Source: FEN-1219 sp963810755
GTDB lineage: Bacteria; Pseudomonadota; Gammaproteobacteria; Steroidobacterales; Rariloculaceae
Direction: 5' to 3'
Length of the DNA: 64,000 nt
Assembly: GCA_963810755.1 (NCBI GenBank)
Contig: CAWEOP010000009.1
Location: forward strand, 620,001-684,000
The notes beneath the pieces were generated by a model. That model saw only the letters and a list, made by a program, of their open reading frames with translations, ran no database searches and was not told the origin of the DNA. Position 1 is the stretch's first letter; each line of letters opens with the position of its first letter. A program made the translations under genes and the position numbers. Positions 46,532 to 55,494 of the stretch are shown here, piece after piece.

Positions 46532-47225
46532 GGGCCCGCTCCCTCCGAACCTGACCCACGTTCTCGCTGAGCACGCGACCGTCGAGCATGTTCACGACTC
46601 GCCGGCCGTACTCCGCGTGGCTCCGCGAGTGCGTGACCATGATCACGGTGGTGCCCTCCTCGTTGAGCTTCACCAGGAGCTTCATGACTTCCTCGCCGTT
46701 CGTGGTGTCGAGGTTGCCGGTGGGCTCGTCCGCGAGGATGAGCTTCGGCGCGGACACGAGGGCGCGCGCGACGGCGACGCGCTGCTGTTGACCGCCCGAA
46801 AGCTGCTGCGGCAGGTGGTCGCGCCGCGCGATGATCCCGATCTTCTCGAGCACGGCGTCCACGCGTTTCTTGCGGTCGGGGGGCGGCACGCGCTGGTAGA
46901 GCAGCGGCAGCTCGACGTTCGCGAACACCGTGAGCTCGTCGATGAGGTTGAAGCTCTGGAAGATGAAGCCGATGTTGCGCTTGCGCAGCTGCGCGAGCTT
47001 GCGCTCCGGATACTTCGACACTTCCTCGCCGAGGAAGAGGTACTCGCCGGCGGACGGGTTGTCGAGCATGCCGATGATGTTGAGCAGCGTCGACTTGCCG
47101 CAGCCCGACGGCCCCATGATCGAGGTGAACTCGCCCGCCTCGATCGTGAGGTCGACGCCATCGAGCGCGCTGGTCTCGACCTCAGTGGTGCGGAATACCT
47201 TCGAGAGATTCTGCATCTTGAGCAT
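46524..47225 (-). CDS. MacB/LolD-type ABC transporter ATPase
   Basis: 233 residues from the ATG at 47225. Walker A GPSGCGKST, Q-loop FQSFNLI, signature LSGGQQQRVAVARAL, Walker B LILADEPTGNLD and His switch VTHSRSHAEYG. It is the only ATPase for the four permeases. A longer start upstream has no family match. It overlaps the permease 1 start. Confidence 0.92.
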   Translation of the reverse strand: MLKMQNLSKVFRTTEVETSALDGVDLTIEAGEFTSIMGPSGCGKSTLLNIIGMLDNPSAGEYLFLGEEVSKYPERKLAQLRKRNIGFIFQSFNLIDELTVFANVELPLLYQRVPPPDRKKRVDAVLEKIGIIARRDHLPQQLSGGQQQRVAVARALVSAPKLILADEPTGNLDTTNGEEVMKLLVKLNEEGTTVIMVTHSRSHAEYGRRVVNMLDGRVLSENVGQVRRERAHG

Positions 47226-47301
47226 GGCGAGCGGTCCCCGGTTCAGTTCTTGGAGGCGAGGCGGTGCGTCAGGTCGCGGCAGCGCGCGAGCATTCCGACG
47301 C

Positions 47302-47721
47302 TCACGTTCGAGCGCCGACGACGCGCAGCTTCCGCCTCTGCGCGACCGATCCGCCGACGATTCCGCCGAGCACCTTGAGAGCGTGAGCCACGAGGTACAG
47401 CGGAGGCTGATCGAGCGATCCGGTGGTTGCGACGTACATGATCCCAAACAGGAGTATGCCGACCAATCCGATGAGCACGCCGTGCAAGACGAATCCCGAT
47501 TCGATTCGCTTTCCGACCCACAGAGTGACCAGAAACACCATCGCGAACGAGGACACCAGGGCGTCGATGTAGTCCAGCGTGCTCATAGGCCTCGCGATCT
47601 CGGGAGCGCCGGCGAGCGTGGCGACCAGCAGCAGCAGAAAAAAGATCGCGAAGACTGCCGCCTCCGCGAGGAATCCGGCGACTGCGATCAGTTTCCAGTG
47701 GACTTTGTGCATGTCGCTCAT
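47302..47721 (-). CDS. Small membrane protein at the head of the ABC operon
   Basis: 139 residues from the ATG at 47721 (or 136 from 47712). Four predicted helices: LIAVAGFLAEAAVFAIFFLL, SSFAMVFLVTLWV, LHGVLIGLVGILLFGIMYV and VAHALKVLGGIVGG. No family was recognised. It lies 76 bases upstream of the ATPase gene and just after the sigma-54 promoter at 47739-47754. That promoter predicts a leader of only 7 bases to 47721, or 16 to the second ATG at 47712. Confidence 0.65.
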   Translation of the reverse strand: MSDMHKVHWKLIAVAGFLAEAAVFAIFFLLLLVATLAGAPEIARPMSTLDYIDALVSSFAMVFLVTLWVGKRIESGFVLHGVLIGLVGILLFGIMYVATTGSLDQPPLYLVAHALKVLGGIVGGSVAQRRKLRVVGART

Positions 47722-47738
47722 CGTCACGCGGTCTCTAT

Positions 47739-47754
47739 AGCAACTCCCGGGCCA
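47739..47754 (-). promoter_or_regulatory. sigma-54 promoter for the ABC operon
   Basis: The minus strand reads TGGCCCGGGAGTTGCT. GG/GC spacing is exact and the -12 box is perfect; the -24 box has C for A. The predicted start is 47728. The gap to the divergent regulator gene holds GTAAG-TC-CTTAC (47760-47771) and repeated GTGTCC half-sites (near 47807 and 47830) as candidate activator sites. Confidence 0.6.
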
Positions 47755-47885
47755 GCGCGGTAAGTCCTTACTACACAAGACGTTAGCGACTGCGAGTCGT
47801 TTCCAAAGTGTCCGGTAATGGCACACGCGGTGTCCGCTGGCGTACACTCGGGCACCTTTCCGCAAGCCACGCGACGACCGGAGAC

Positions 47886-49262
47886 ATGAGCACGCGCAGC
47901 GGCAGAATCCTAGTCGTCGACGACGACGCCGGCGTGCTCACCGCCGCGCGCTTGCTCCTCAAGCGGCACTTCGCCGTCGTCCAGACCGAGTCCGATCCGC
48001 ACAAGCTGCCGGACCTCGTTCGTGCAGGGTTCGACGTGGTGCTCCTCGACATGAACTTCGCGCGCGGCGTGAGCAGCGGCGCCGAGGGCCTCGCGTGGCT
48101 GCGTAAGGTCCTCGAGATCGATCCGGGCCTCGTCGTAGTACTGATGACCGCCTATGGCGACGTGTCGACCGCGGTGAACGCGATCAAGTCCGGCGCCACG
48201 GACTTCGTGCTGAAGCCGTGGCAGAACGAGAAGCTGATCGCGACAGTGACTGCCGGCCTCACGCTGCGCGACTCGCGCGATGAGGTGGCGCGCCTGCGCA
48301 CGCGCGAGCGCGAGCTCGTGGACGCCGCCACGGGCGCACCGCAGCCCGTGATCGGCAACGCGCCGGTGATGCGTGACGTGTTCGAGCTCGTGCGCCGCGC
48401 GGCGCCCACGGACGCAAACGTGCTGATCCTCGGAGAGAGCGGAGTCGGCAAAGAGCTCGTCGCGCGCCTCCTGCATACCCAATCAAAGCGCGCCGGTGAA
48501 GTATTCATGTCCGTGGACCTCGGCGCGGTGAGCCAGACGCTGTTCGAGAGCGAGCTGTTCGGGCATCGCAAAGGCGCATTCACGGACGCACGCGAGGATC
48601 GGGCGGGCCGTTTCCAAGCCGCGTCGCGCGGCACGCTGTTCCTCGACGAGATCGGCAACCTGCCGCTGCACCTGCAAGGCAAGCTCTTGAGCGCGCTCGA
48701 GCAGCGCGCCGTAACGCCGCTCGGCAGCGACCGCTCCATTGCGGTGGACGTGCGCCTCGTGTCCGCTACCAATAAGCCGCTCTCGGAGCTCGCACGGGCT
48801 CGCGAGTTTCGCGAGGATCTTTTGTACCGCATCAACACCGTCGAGATCCGCGTGCCCCCGCTGCGCGCCCGGACCGACGACATCGCACCGCTGTTCGAGC
48901 ACTTCGTCGAAATCTACGCGCGCAAGTACAACCTGCCGCCTAAACGCTTGTCGCGCGCGGCGCTGAAACGCCTCGAGGCCTATGCCTGGCCGGGCAACGT
49001 GCGCGAGCTGCGCCACGCGGTGGAGCGCGCGCTCATCATGAGCGACTCGGGCGTGCTCGACGCGAAGGACTTCCTTCTCTCCCAAGACACGAGCCCGGGC
49101 GGCGATGCGCTGACGCTAGCGGACTACAACCTCGAGACTGTGGAGAACCGCGTGATCCAAGCCGCGCTCGAGAAGAACGCGGGCAACGTGAGCCGCGCGG
49201 CCAAGGAGCTCGGCATCACGCGCGCGTCGCTCTACCGGCGTATGGAAAAGTATGGGCTTTAA
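47886..49262 (+). CDS. NtrC-type sigma-54-dependent response regulator
   Basis: 458 residues, AUG preceded by CCGGAG. Receiver with VVDDDAG, phospho-acceptor LLDMNFA and LKPWQ; AAA+ domain with Walker A GESGVGKE, Walker B GTLFLDEIGN, and L1 loop GAFTDA in place of the canonical GAFTGA; Fis-type helix-turn-helix SRAAKELGITRASLYRRM at the end. It activates sigma-54 holoenzyme. Its gene is divergent from the ABC operon, whose sigma-54 promoter is the obvious target. The kinase gene follows with an 11-base overlap. Confidence 0.93.
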   Translation: MSTRSGRILVVDDDAGVLTAARLLLKRHFAVVQTESDPHKLPDLVRAGFDVVLLDMNFARGVSSGAEGLAWLRKVLEIDPGLVVVLMTAYGDVSTAVNAIKSGATDFVLKPWQNEKLIATVTAGLTLRDSRDEVARLRTRERELVDAATGAPQPVIGNAPVMRDVFELVRRAAPTDANVLILGESGVGKELVARLLHTQSKRAGEVFMSVDLGAVSQTLFESELFGHRKGAFTDAREDRAGRFQAASRGTLFLDEIGNLPLHLQGKLLSALEQRAVTPLGSDRSIAVDVRLVSATNKPLSELARAREFREDLLYRINTVEIRVPPLRARTDDIAPLFEHFVEIYARKYNLPPKRLSRAALKRLEAYAWPGNVRELRHAVERALIMSDSGVLDAKDFLLSQDTSPGGDALTLADYNLETVENRVIQAALEKNAGNVSRAAKELGITRASLYRRMEKYGL

Positions 49263-50613
49263 GCGCTTCGAGGTTGCGGTGACCGCGCAAGTGGCGCTGA
49301 TCCTCGCGGTGTGCTTCGGCGTGGCCTACGTCGCACTCACCACGGCTTACTACGCCACGCTGCTGCTCCTGCTCGTCGTGCTCGCGCTGCAGGTGACGGC
49401 GCTCGTCCGCTACGTGCAGCGCACCAACCGCGAGCTCGCTCGCTTCATGCTCGCGATCCGGCACGACGATTTCGCGCAAACCTTCGTCGCCGCCCCCGCA
49501 GGCGGATCGTTCGCGGAGCTCGGCGCCGCGTTCGAGGAGATCTTGCGGCGCTTTCGCGGCGCGCGCACCGCGAAGGAGGAGCAGGCCAGCTACCTCGACG
49601 CGCTCGTGCAGCACGTGCCGGTGGCGGTGATCGCGCTCGACGAGGCGGGCCGTGTCGATCAGTTCAACCACGCCGCGCGGCGGCTGTTCGGCGTCGGCGC
49701 GCCGCATAGTCTGCAGGACTTCGCGGGCTTCGGCCGCGATTTCCCGCAGAAGATCCTCGCTCTCGAGCCGGGCCGTGCCGCGCTGCTGCAGGTGACCAAG
49801 GAGAACGCGCTGCTGCAGCTCAACGTGCTCGCAACGGAGCTCAAGATCGGGGGGCGCAGCTTCAAGATCGTGTCGCTGCAAGACATCCACGGCGAGCTCG
49901 AAGCGCGCGAGGTCGAGGCGTGGCAAAACCTCATCCGCGTGCTGACGCACGAGATCATGAACTCGGCGACGCCCATCTCCTCGCTGGCGACGACCGCTGT
50001 CGAGCTGCTCGCCGAAGCGCGCGAGAAGCCGCAAGCCGACAGCGCGCGCGACGCCGCGATCGACGACGCACAGGACGCGGTCGAGACCATCGCGCAGCGC
50101 AGCAGCGGCCTCGTGCGCTTCGTCGAGAGCTACCGCAGGCTCACACGCCTGCCGAAACCCGCGCTCCGCCGAATCGCGGTGGGCGCCCTGCTCGAGCGCG
50201 TGGTGCAGCTCATGCGGCCCGAGCTCGAGCGGCGCGGCATCGCGACGAACCAGTCCGTCACGCCACGCAATCTCGAGATCGTCGCCGACCCGGACCTGCT
50301 CGAGCAGGTGCTGATCAATCTGCTGCGCAATGCGCTCGACGCAGTGGCGGCGGCAACGCTCCCCGAGATTCGGGTACGAGGAGAGATCGACGCGGGCGGG
50401 CACGCCGTGATTGCGGTCGAGGACAACGGCCACGGGATGGATGAGCAAGTGCGGCAGAACATATTCGTGCCGTTCTTCACGACGAAGCAGAACGGCACCG
50501 GAATCGGGCTGAGCCTCGTGCGCCAGATCATGCGCTCGCATCACGGCAGCGTCGGCGTGCAGTCGGCGCCAGGCGTGGGGACGGCGGTCCGGTTGAGCTT
50601 CGGTACGCACTGA
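49252..50613 (+). CDS. Membrane sensor histidine kinase (PAS-HisKA-HATPase) paired with the NtrC-type regulator
   Basis: 453 residues. Two N-terminal helices with almost no periplasmic loop (ALILAVCFGVAYVAL, YYATLLLLLVVLALQV), a PAS domain (DALVQHVPVAVIALDEAG), H-box LTHEIMNSATPISSL, N-box NLLRNALDAV, G boxes EDNGHGM and GTGIGLSLVRQI. A short loop suggests it senses a membrane or cytoplasmic cue, or the activity of the ABC complex. Translationally coupled to the regulator. Confidence 0.9.
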   Translation: MGFKRFEVAVTAQVALILAVCFGVAYVALTTAYYATLLLLLVVLALQVTALVRYVQRTNRELARFMLAIRHDDFAQTFVAAPAGGSFAELGAAFEEILRRFRGARTAKEEQASYLDALVQHVPVAVIALDEAGRVDQFNHAARRLFGVGAPHSLQDFAGFGRDFPQKILALEPGRAALLQVTKENALLQLNVLATELKIGGRSFKIVSLQDIHGELEAREVEAWQNLIRVLTHEIMNSATPISSLATTAVELLAEAREKPQADSARDAAIDDAQDAVETIAQRSSGLVRFVESYRRLTRLPKPALRRIAVGALLERVVQLMRPELERRGIATNQSVTPRNLEIVADPDLLEQVLINLLRNALDAVAAATLPEIRVRGEIDAGGHAVIAVEDNGHGMDEQVRQNIFVPFFTTKQNGTGIGLSLVRQIMRSHHGSVGVQSAPGVGTAVRLSFGTH

Positions 50614-50643
50614 CGTCCGCGGACGCGCGCCGAGGCGACGGGC

Positions 50644-51132
50644 TCAAACGAGCCGCATCACCACCGCGATCCCGATCATCGCGAATCCCAGCGCAAGTTT
50701 TGCGGCGGTCCCGAGCGCAAGCCCGATCGTCGCGCCAACCCCGGCCCGCCCGGCGGCTTCCAGATCTCGACGCACCGTGAGCTCGCCTACGACGGCGCCG
50801 ACGAACGGCCCGACCAAAACGCCGACGATGCCGAAAAAGAGTCCCACAACGGCCCCAATCGTCGCGCCGAGCACAGCGCGGCTCGAGGCGCCGTAGCGGC
50901 GCGCACCGAACGCGCCCGCAACGAAGTCCGCGAGAATCGCGAGCCCAGCGAGCACGCCGACCGAAATCAGCGTGCCCTTTCCGAGGTACGCGAAGTCTTC
51001 GGCCCACGCGGCAAGCACGATGCCACCGAACAGGAGCGGCGCGCCGGGCAGCACGGGCAGGACGAGGCCGGCGAGACCGCCGGCGATCAAGAGCGCCGCG
51101 GCAACCCAAAGCAGAATCGTCGTCGCATCCAA
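50644..51132 (-). CDS. DUF456-family membrane protein
   Basis: About 162 residues from TTG 51132, with AGAGG upstream. Upstream in-frame sequence is not family-like. Five or six glycine-rich helices, GLVLPVLPGAPLLFGGI and GAFGARRYGASSRAVLGATIGA, typical of DUF456. Function unknown. Converges with the kinase gene. Confidence 0.8.
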   Translation of the reverse strand: MDATTILLWVAAALLIAGGLAGLVLPVLPGAPLLFGGIVLAAWAEDFAYLGKGTLISVGVLAGLAILADFVAGAFGARRYGASSRAVLGATIGAVVGLFFGIVGVLVGPFVGAVVGELTVRRDLEAAGRAGVGATIGLALGTAAKLALGFAMIGIAVVMRLV

Positions 51133-51335
51133 GAGTTCGCCTCTACGCAATCTCGTGCAATTCGGAAACCACACCAATCCAGCCGCGCTCGAAGCGGATG
51201 CTACGCCAGAATCGGGAATTATCGAGATACTGGCCGAACGCGCATCGTTCGCGCACAGTAGCGCGGCGGCGGTCACGGGTTGCGGCCGCCAGTAGCGGTC
51301 ACGAAGCTCGCGAAGCTGCTCGAAGGAGAACAGCG

Positions 51336-51686
51336 ATGAGGAATCTGTTGGTCCACCTGATCGTGACGGCACTGCTGCTGGCCGTCGTCGACTATTTCAT
51401 CGATGGCATCGTGATCGAGGGCTTCGGCCATGCATTGCTTGCCGCGATCGTTTTGGGCCTCGTGAACGCGTTGGTTCGGCCCGTGCTCGTGATCCTCACG
51501 CTGCCGATTACGATCATCACGCTCGGCGTGTTTCTCCTCGTGATCAACGCGTTGATGATGATGCTCGCCGCCGCGGTCGCACCGGGCTTCACGGTCTCGA
51601 GCTTCGGCGCCGCGCTCGTCGGCGCCGTGCTGCTCGCGCTGTTCAATCTTGCCGCGAGCGCCGTGCTACACAACGACAAGAAGTAG
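51336..51686 (+). CDS. Phage holin-family (Mmp/YvlD-like) small membrane protein
   Basis: 116 residues with GAAGGAG before the ATG. Four helices: LIVTALLLAVVDYFI, HALLAAIVLGLVNALVRPVL, LTLPITIITLGVFLLVINAL and ALVGAVLLALFNLAASAVL. This is the YvlD/four-helix superfamily (PF04020), named after holins but chromosomal here. The panE-like gene follows after 11 bases. Confidence 0.8.
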   Translation: MRNLLVHLIVTALLLAVVDYFIDGIVIEGFGHALLAAIVLGLVNALVRPVLVILTLPITIITLGVFLLVINALMMMLAAAVAPGFTVSSFGAALVGAVLLALFNLAASAVLHNDKK

Positions 51687-51697
51687 CGGGAATCACG

Positions 51698-52633
51698 ATG
51701 CGTGTGGCGGTGTTCGGTACCGGTGGAGTGGGGGCCTATTTCGGCGCGCGGCTCGCAGAGGTCGGCAACGAAGTCGCGTTCGTCGCGCGCGGCGCGCACC
51801 TCGACGCGATCCGCACGAACGGCTTGCGGGTCGACAGCGTGCTAGGTGACATGCTCGTCAAACCCGCGCTCGCGAGCGACTCGACCGATGGCATCGGCGC
51901 GGTCGACATCGTGCTGCTCGGCGTGAAGACGTGGCAGGTCGCCGGCGTAGTGCCCGCGCTGAAGCCGCTGCTCGGCCCGGACACGCTGATCGTGCCGTTA
52001 CAAAACGGCGTCGAGACGGCAGACCTGCTCGCGGCGCAGCTCGGCGCCCGTCATGTCGCCGGCGGCGTGTGCGGCGGGTTCTGCTTCATCGTCGGCCCGG
52101 GCCACGTCAAGCACATCGGCGGAATCACGTTCATCAAGTTCGGCGAGCTCGACGGTCGGAAGTCCAAACGCGTGGAACGGCTGCGCACCGAGTTCATGAA
52201 AGCCGATGTCGACGCCTCCGTGCCCGACGACATTCGCGTGGCCCTGTGGGAGAAGCTGATGCTCGTGGTGCCGTTCGGGGGCGTTGGTGCCGTGTCGCGC
52301 GCGCCGATCGGCGTGCTCACCAAGACACCCGAGACGCGCGCGCTGCTCGTTGCCGGCATGCGCGAGATCGCCGCGGTGGCGCGCGCGCAAGGCGCGCAGC
52401 TTCCACCGGAGGCCTCCGAGCGGACGCTCGCCCTGCTCGATGCCACGACGCCGGCCGGCACGTCCTCGCTGCAACGCGACATCGCGGCTGGCAAGCCCTC
52501 CGAGCTCGACGCTTGGACTGGCGCCGTGGTGCGGCTCGGCGCAAAGCATGGCGTGCCGACGCCGCTGCACTCCTTCTTATATGCCGCGCTGCTGCCGCTC
52601 GAGCAACGCGCGCGCGGCGAAATCGGGTTCTGA
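51698..52633 (+). CDS. panE: Ketopantoate reductase-family (PanE/ApbA) oxidoreductase
   Basis: 311 residues. NADP-binding FGTGGVGAYFGARLA at the N-terminus, VLLGVKTWQV and PLQNGVETADLL, then the catalytic lysine in WEKLMLVVPFGG. Full-length relative to the family. It would reduce 2-dehydropantoate to pantoate for CoA, though many paralogues have other substrates. No other pantothenate genes are nearby. Confidence 0.82.
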   Translation: MRVAVFGTGGVGAYFGARLAEVGNEVAFVARGAHLDAIRTNGLRVDSVLGDMLVKPALASDSTDGIGAVDIVLLGVKTWQVAGVVPALKPLLGPDTLIVPLQNGVETADLLAAQLGARHVAGGVCGGFCFIVGPGHVKHIGGITFIKFGELDGRKSKRVERLRTEFMKADVDASVPDDIRVALWEKLMLVVPFGGVGAVSRAPIGVLTKTPETRALLVAGMREIAAVARAQGAQLPPEASERTLALLDATTPAGTSSLQRDIAAGKPSELDAWTGAVVRLGAKHGVPTPLHSFLYAALLPLEQRARGEIGF

Positions 52634-52643
52634 GGACGGCTCG

Positions 52644-53231
52644 CTAGTTCAAATCCGGCGTTTGCAGGTCCGGCGCATGCCATGCCTTGTTGCGGACGTG
52701 CGTGCGCGACTTGATGCGCCAACCCTCGGGCGTGCGCACGTACACGTCCTCATAGCCGCCGTGCCGATCGACGCTGCCGGGTCCGCGCATTCCGAGCTGC
52801 ACGAGATAGATGCGCCCTTTCGCGCCCTCGGGCGTCGCGGTGATCTCGTGATTGAGCATCAGGTGGCTCCAGTCGGTCCAAACGAGCTTCGTCTTGCACC
52901 CTTTCGAGCCCCCGCCGACGAGCGCGGCGAGCGCATCCCGGCCTTTCGCGAGCACGCGCCCCCCGGCGGCGTAACCCGCGTCCGAGTTGTTGTCGATGAA
53001 CTGCCCGTCGGCCGTGAACACGTTCGCGTAGTCGTAGCCGTTCCCGCCGCAGGTGTCGATTCCGTAGGCGTAGCGGTTGATGAGCTGCGTGATCTCTTGG
53101 TAGTCGAGCGCCGTCAGCGTACCGCTCTCGGCCGCGACGGCGGTGCCGACGCTCGAGATGTCGATGCTGCCTCTGCCCGCGAGAAACGCGAGCGCCACGA
53201 CGCCGATGATCGAGAGACTCCTGTTCACCAT
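52644..53231 (-). CDS. Exported NTF2-like/SnoaL-family protein
   Basis: 195 residues with a signal peptide (SLSIIGVVALAFLAG). SnoaL-like fold: DYQEITQLINRYAYGID, NVFTADGQFID, GYEDVYVRTPEGWRIKSRTH. Resembles the family with scytalone-dehydratase-like members. Function unknown. It converges with panE. Confidence 0.75.
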   Translation of the reverse strand: MVNRSLSIIGVVALAFLAGRGSIDISSVGTAVAAESGTLTALDYQEITQLINRYAYGIDTCGGNGYDYANVFTADGQFIDNNSDAGYAAGGRVLAKGRDALAALVGGGSKGCKTKLVWTDWSHLMLNHEITATPEGAKGRIYLVQLGMRGPGSVDRHGGYEDVYVRTPEGWRIKSRTHVRNKAWHAPDLQTPDLN

Positions 53232-53349
53232 GACTTACCCCCCGGATGAAGATGATGCGAGCCGCGGTGGCGAGCGTAGTAGCTACGGGCGCCCGCGTGC
53301 GATAACCGTAGTCTATCGGGCATTGGCGTCGAGCGTGAAGCGCTCGAGG

Positions 53350-54015
53350 CTATGGCGGCAGAAGCCCCAGAGCGTCGGCGACGCGATCGTCGGTCCACTT
53401 CGTCACGCGCTCCCAGACCGGCGCGTCGCCGCCGCACGCGTGGTCGATCTGGACCTCCAGCGGCGAGCCGGTCACGGGGATGGGGCGAGGCATCGTGCGC
53501 GTGATGATGCCGGTCTGCGTTCGGTAGATGTAATAGAGGTTCGCCGAATCGATGTCTTCGTACGTGGAGCTGCCGTACGTGGCGTCGATCAGGAAATTCC
53601 AACTGCCGAGCGCACCCGCGACGTCCACGATGTCGAGCGCGGTGCCCTCGGCCAAGTCGTGCGCGAGCTTAGCTTGGGTGTTCTGCTCGGCGGTCGAGGC
53701 GTAGCGACCCTCGAGCCGCTCGAGACGATACTGCGAATCGAGGCCGAACAACAGCGCCCAGTACTTCCACTTCAGGAACTCGGCGTCGACGCGGAACTGA
53801 TCGCCGTAGATCGGGTAGTCACGCTCCTCGCACCGATCGCCGGTGCGCAAGTGCGCGGCGTATTGGCGCTCGCCGCTCCGATCGAAGCGCAGCTCTGCGA
53901 TCAGCGTCTCGTCGGTGAGCCGGTGAAACGTGTAGATCGACGCGGACAGCAGCACGACGGCCAATGCCGCGAGCAGCACGATCAAGAAGAACGACCACTT
54001 GAGCATTGCTCGCAT
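53350..54015 (-). CDS. Membrane-anchored hypothetical protein
   Basis: 221 residues. One N-terminal helix (WSFFLIVLLAALAVVLLSAS) anchors a periplasmic part with YPIYGDQFRVDAEFLKWKYWALLFGLDSQYRLERLEG and a cysteine pair (DRCEER, HACGG). Homologues are often mis-annotated as multidrug efflux pumps; the sequence shows only one helix. Start could be 54015 or 54006. Confidence 0.7.
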   Translation of the reverse strand: MRAMLKWSFFLIVLLAALAVVLLSASIYTFHRLTDETLIAELRFDRSGERQYAAHLRTGDRCEERDYPIYGDQFRVDAEFLKWKYWALLFGLDSQYRLERLEGRYASTAEQNTQAKLAHDLAEGTALDIVDVAGALGSWNFLIDATYGSSTYEDIDSANLYYIYRTQTGIITRTMPRPIPVTGSPLEVQIDHACGGDAPVWERVTKWTDDRVADALGLLPP

Positions 54016-54136
54016 CTGCGGACTAGCGCGGCGCGGCCTTCGCGCGCGGAATGAGAGTGGTCGTGCTGAGTCGGCAGATGCTCATGCGTCGTGCGAGAAT
54101 AACACGGACCTTTTCCACGACTTTGGCAGTGAACGA

Positions 54137-54640
54137 ATGCAGGACGTCCGAACAATCGTCGAGCGTTTCCAGCTCCGCCCGCATCCCGAAGGCGGCTACT
54201 TCCGCGAAGTCTTTCGCTCCGACGTCACACTCGAGCACCCCGGCGTCGACGCAGGACGCGGCGCGCGCCGCTCCGGCAGCACGTTGATCTACTTCCTACT
54301 GGCCGACGGCGACTTCTCCGCATTTCATCGCGTCCGCTGGAGCGACGAGGTCTGGCACTTGTATGCGGGCGGTCCGCTCGAGCTTCACACGATCGACGCA
54401 GCGCGCCGCCACGAGAAGCACGTGCTCACGAACGACCTCGCGAGCGGCGAGCCGGCGTGCGTCGTGCCGGCCGGATGCTGGCAAGCGGCGCGGCTTGCCC
54501 CGGGCAGCGCTTGGGCATTCATGGGCTGCACGGTCGCACCGGGATTCGACTTCGCGGACTTCGAGATGCCGCCCGGCGACGAGCTCGCGGCAGCGTTCCC
54601 AGCGCATGAACGCATCATTCGCGAGCTCACGAGGCGCTAA
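54137..54640 (+). CDS. DUF985 cupin-family protein
   Basis: 167 residues from the ATG at 54137. Cupin motifs HPEGGYFREVFRSD, STLIYFLLADGDFSAFHRVRWSDEVWHLYAG and GSAWAFMGCTVAPGFDF are the DUF985 signature. A longer frame starts at 53999, but its extra residues are basic and unlike the family. The GST gene follows 5 bases later. Confidence 0.85.
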   Translation: MQDVRTIVERFQLRPHPEGGYFREVFRSDVTLEHPGVDAGRGARRSGSTLIYFLLADGDFSAFHRVRWSDEVWHLYAGGPLELHTIDAARRHEKHVLTNDLASGEPACVVPAGCWQAARLAPGSAWAFMGCTVAPGFDFADFEMPPGDELAAAFPAHERIIRELTRR

Positions 54641-54645
54641 AAACG

Positions 54646-55270
54646 ATGCTGCGAATCTGGGGGCGAACCAACTCGGTCAACGTGCAGAAGGTGCTCTGGT
54701 GCCTCGCCGAGCTCGACGTCCCGTACGAACGTGTCGACGCCGGGCTCGCGCACGGAAAGAACAACGAGCCGTGGTTCCTCGCGCTGAACCCGAATGGCCG
54801 GGTGCCATTGCTGCAGGACGGCGACTTCAGCTTGTGGGAATCGAACTCGATCGTACGTTACCTTGCCGCGAAACACGGGCTTGGGCACGCTCTGTCCCAC
54901 GTCGCTCGAGACGCGCGCGCACGCCGAGCGGTGGATGGACTGGCAGCTGTCGGTGCTGATACGCCCGGTCTCGATCGTATTCTGGAATCTCGTCCGCACG
55001 CCGGCCTCGGGGCCGGACCTGAAAGCCGTAGCCGGGGCGACCGACGAGGCCAACCGCGCCGCGGCTCTGCTCGACGATCATCTCGCAAAGAACGACTTCG
55101 TCGCGGGCCCGACGTTCTCGATGGGCGATATCCCAGTCGGCGCGACCCTATACCGCTGGCTCGCGCTCGAGGGCGTCGAGCGCCCCGAGCTCGGCCATCT
55201 GCGAGCGTGGCAAAGCCGGCTCGCCGCGCGCCCCGGCTTCCGCGCCCATGTCATGCTCCCCCTGAGCTGA
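54646..55270 (+). CDS. Glutathione S-transferase-family protein (one frameshift near 54878)
   Basis: The thioredoxin-fold half is GRTNSVNVQKVLWCLAELD through PLLQDGDFSLWESNSIVRYL. After one extra G in GGG near 54877-54879 the frame resumes with LCPTSLETRAHAERWMDWQ and FVAGPTFSMGDIPVGATLYRW. Corrected length is 207 residues, normal for the family. The glutathione-binding SNSIVRYL pattern is intact. Apparently cotranscribed with the DUF985 gene. Confidence 0.82.
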
Positions 55271-55280
55271 CCCTTAGGGT

Positions 55281-55309
55281 TTGACGTGGTTCGAGCACTG
55301 CGGTACTTT
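55281..55309 (+). promoter_or_regulatory. Candidate sigma-70 promoter upstream of mltD
   Basis: TTGACG and TACTTT are separated by 17 bases. They lie 186 bases upstream of the mltD ATG, so a long leader would result. A short CCGGCACG/CGTGCCGG hairpin (55452-55469) falls in that leader. Confidence 0.4.
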
Positions 55310-55494
55310 CGCCGCGCAAGCCGATAGAAACAAAAGAGAAAGGCCACAGACCCCGCATCGATCTTCGGGCCGCGAGCCGACCTCTCCCGGGCGTGAACTG
55401 GGTCCGGGACGGAACCGTAGTCGATGCACATAATCCGGCTGAATTACAGCCCCGGCACGGACGTGCCGGCGGCTGAGAGAAGTAAAGGGAAGTC

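Noticed and set aside
47819..47835. TGGCACACGCGGTGTCC as a sigma-54 promoter for the response regulator
   Set aside because: The -24 box is good but GT replaces the essential GC at the -12 position.
55452..55469. CCGGCACG/CGTGCCGG hairpin as a riboswitch
   Set aside because: The stem has only a two-base loop, with no conserved aptamer features around it.
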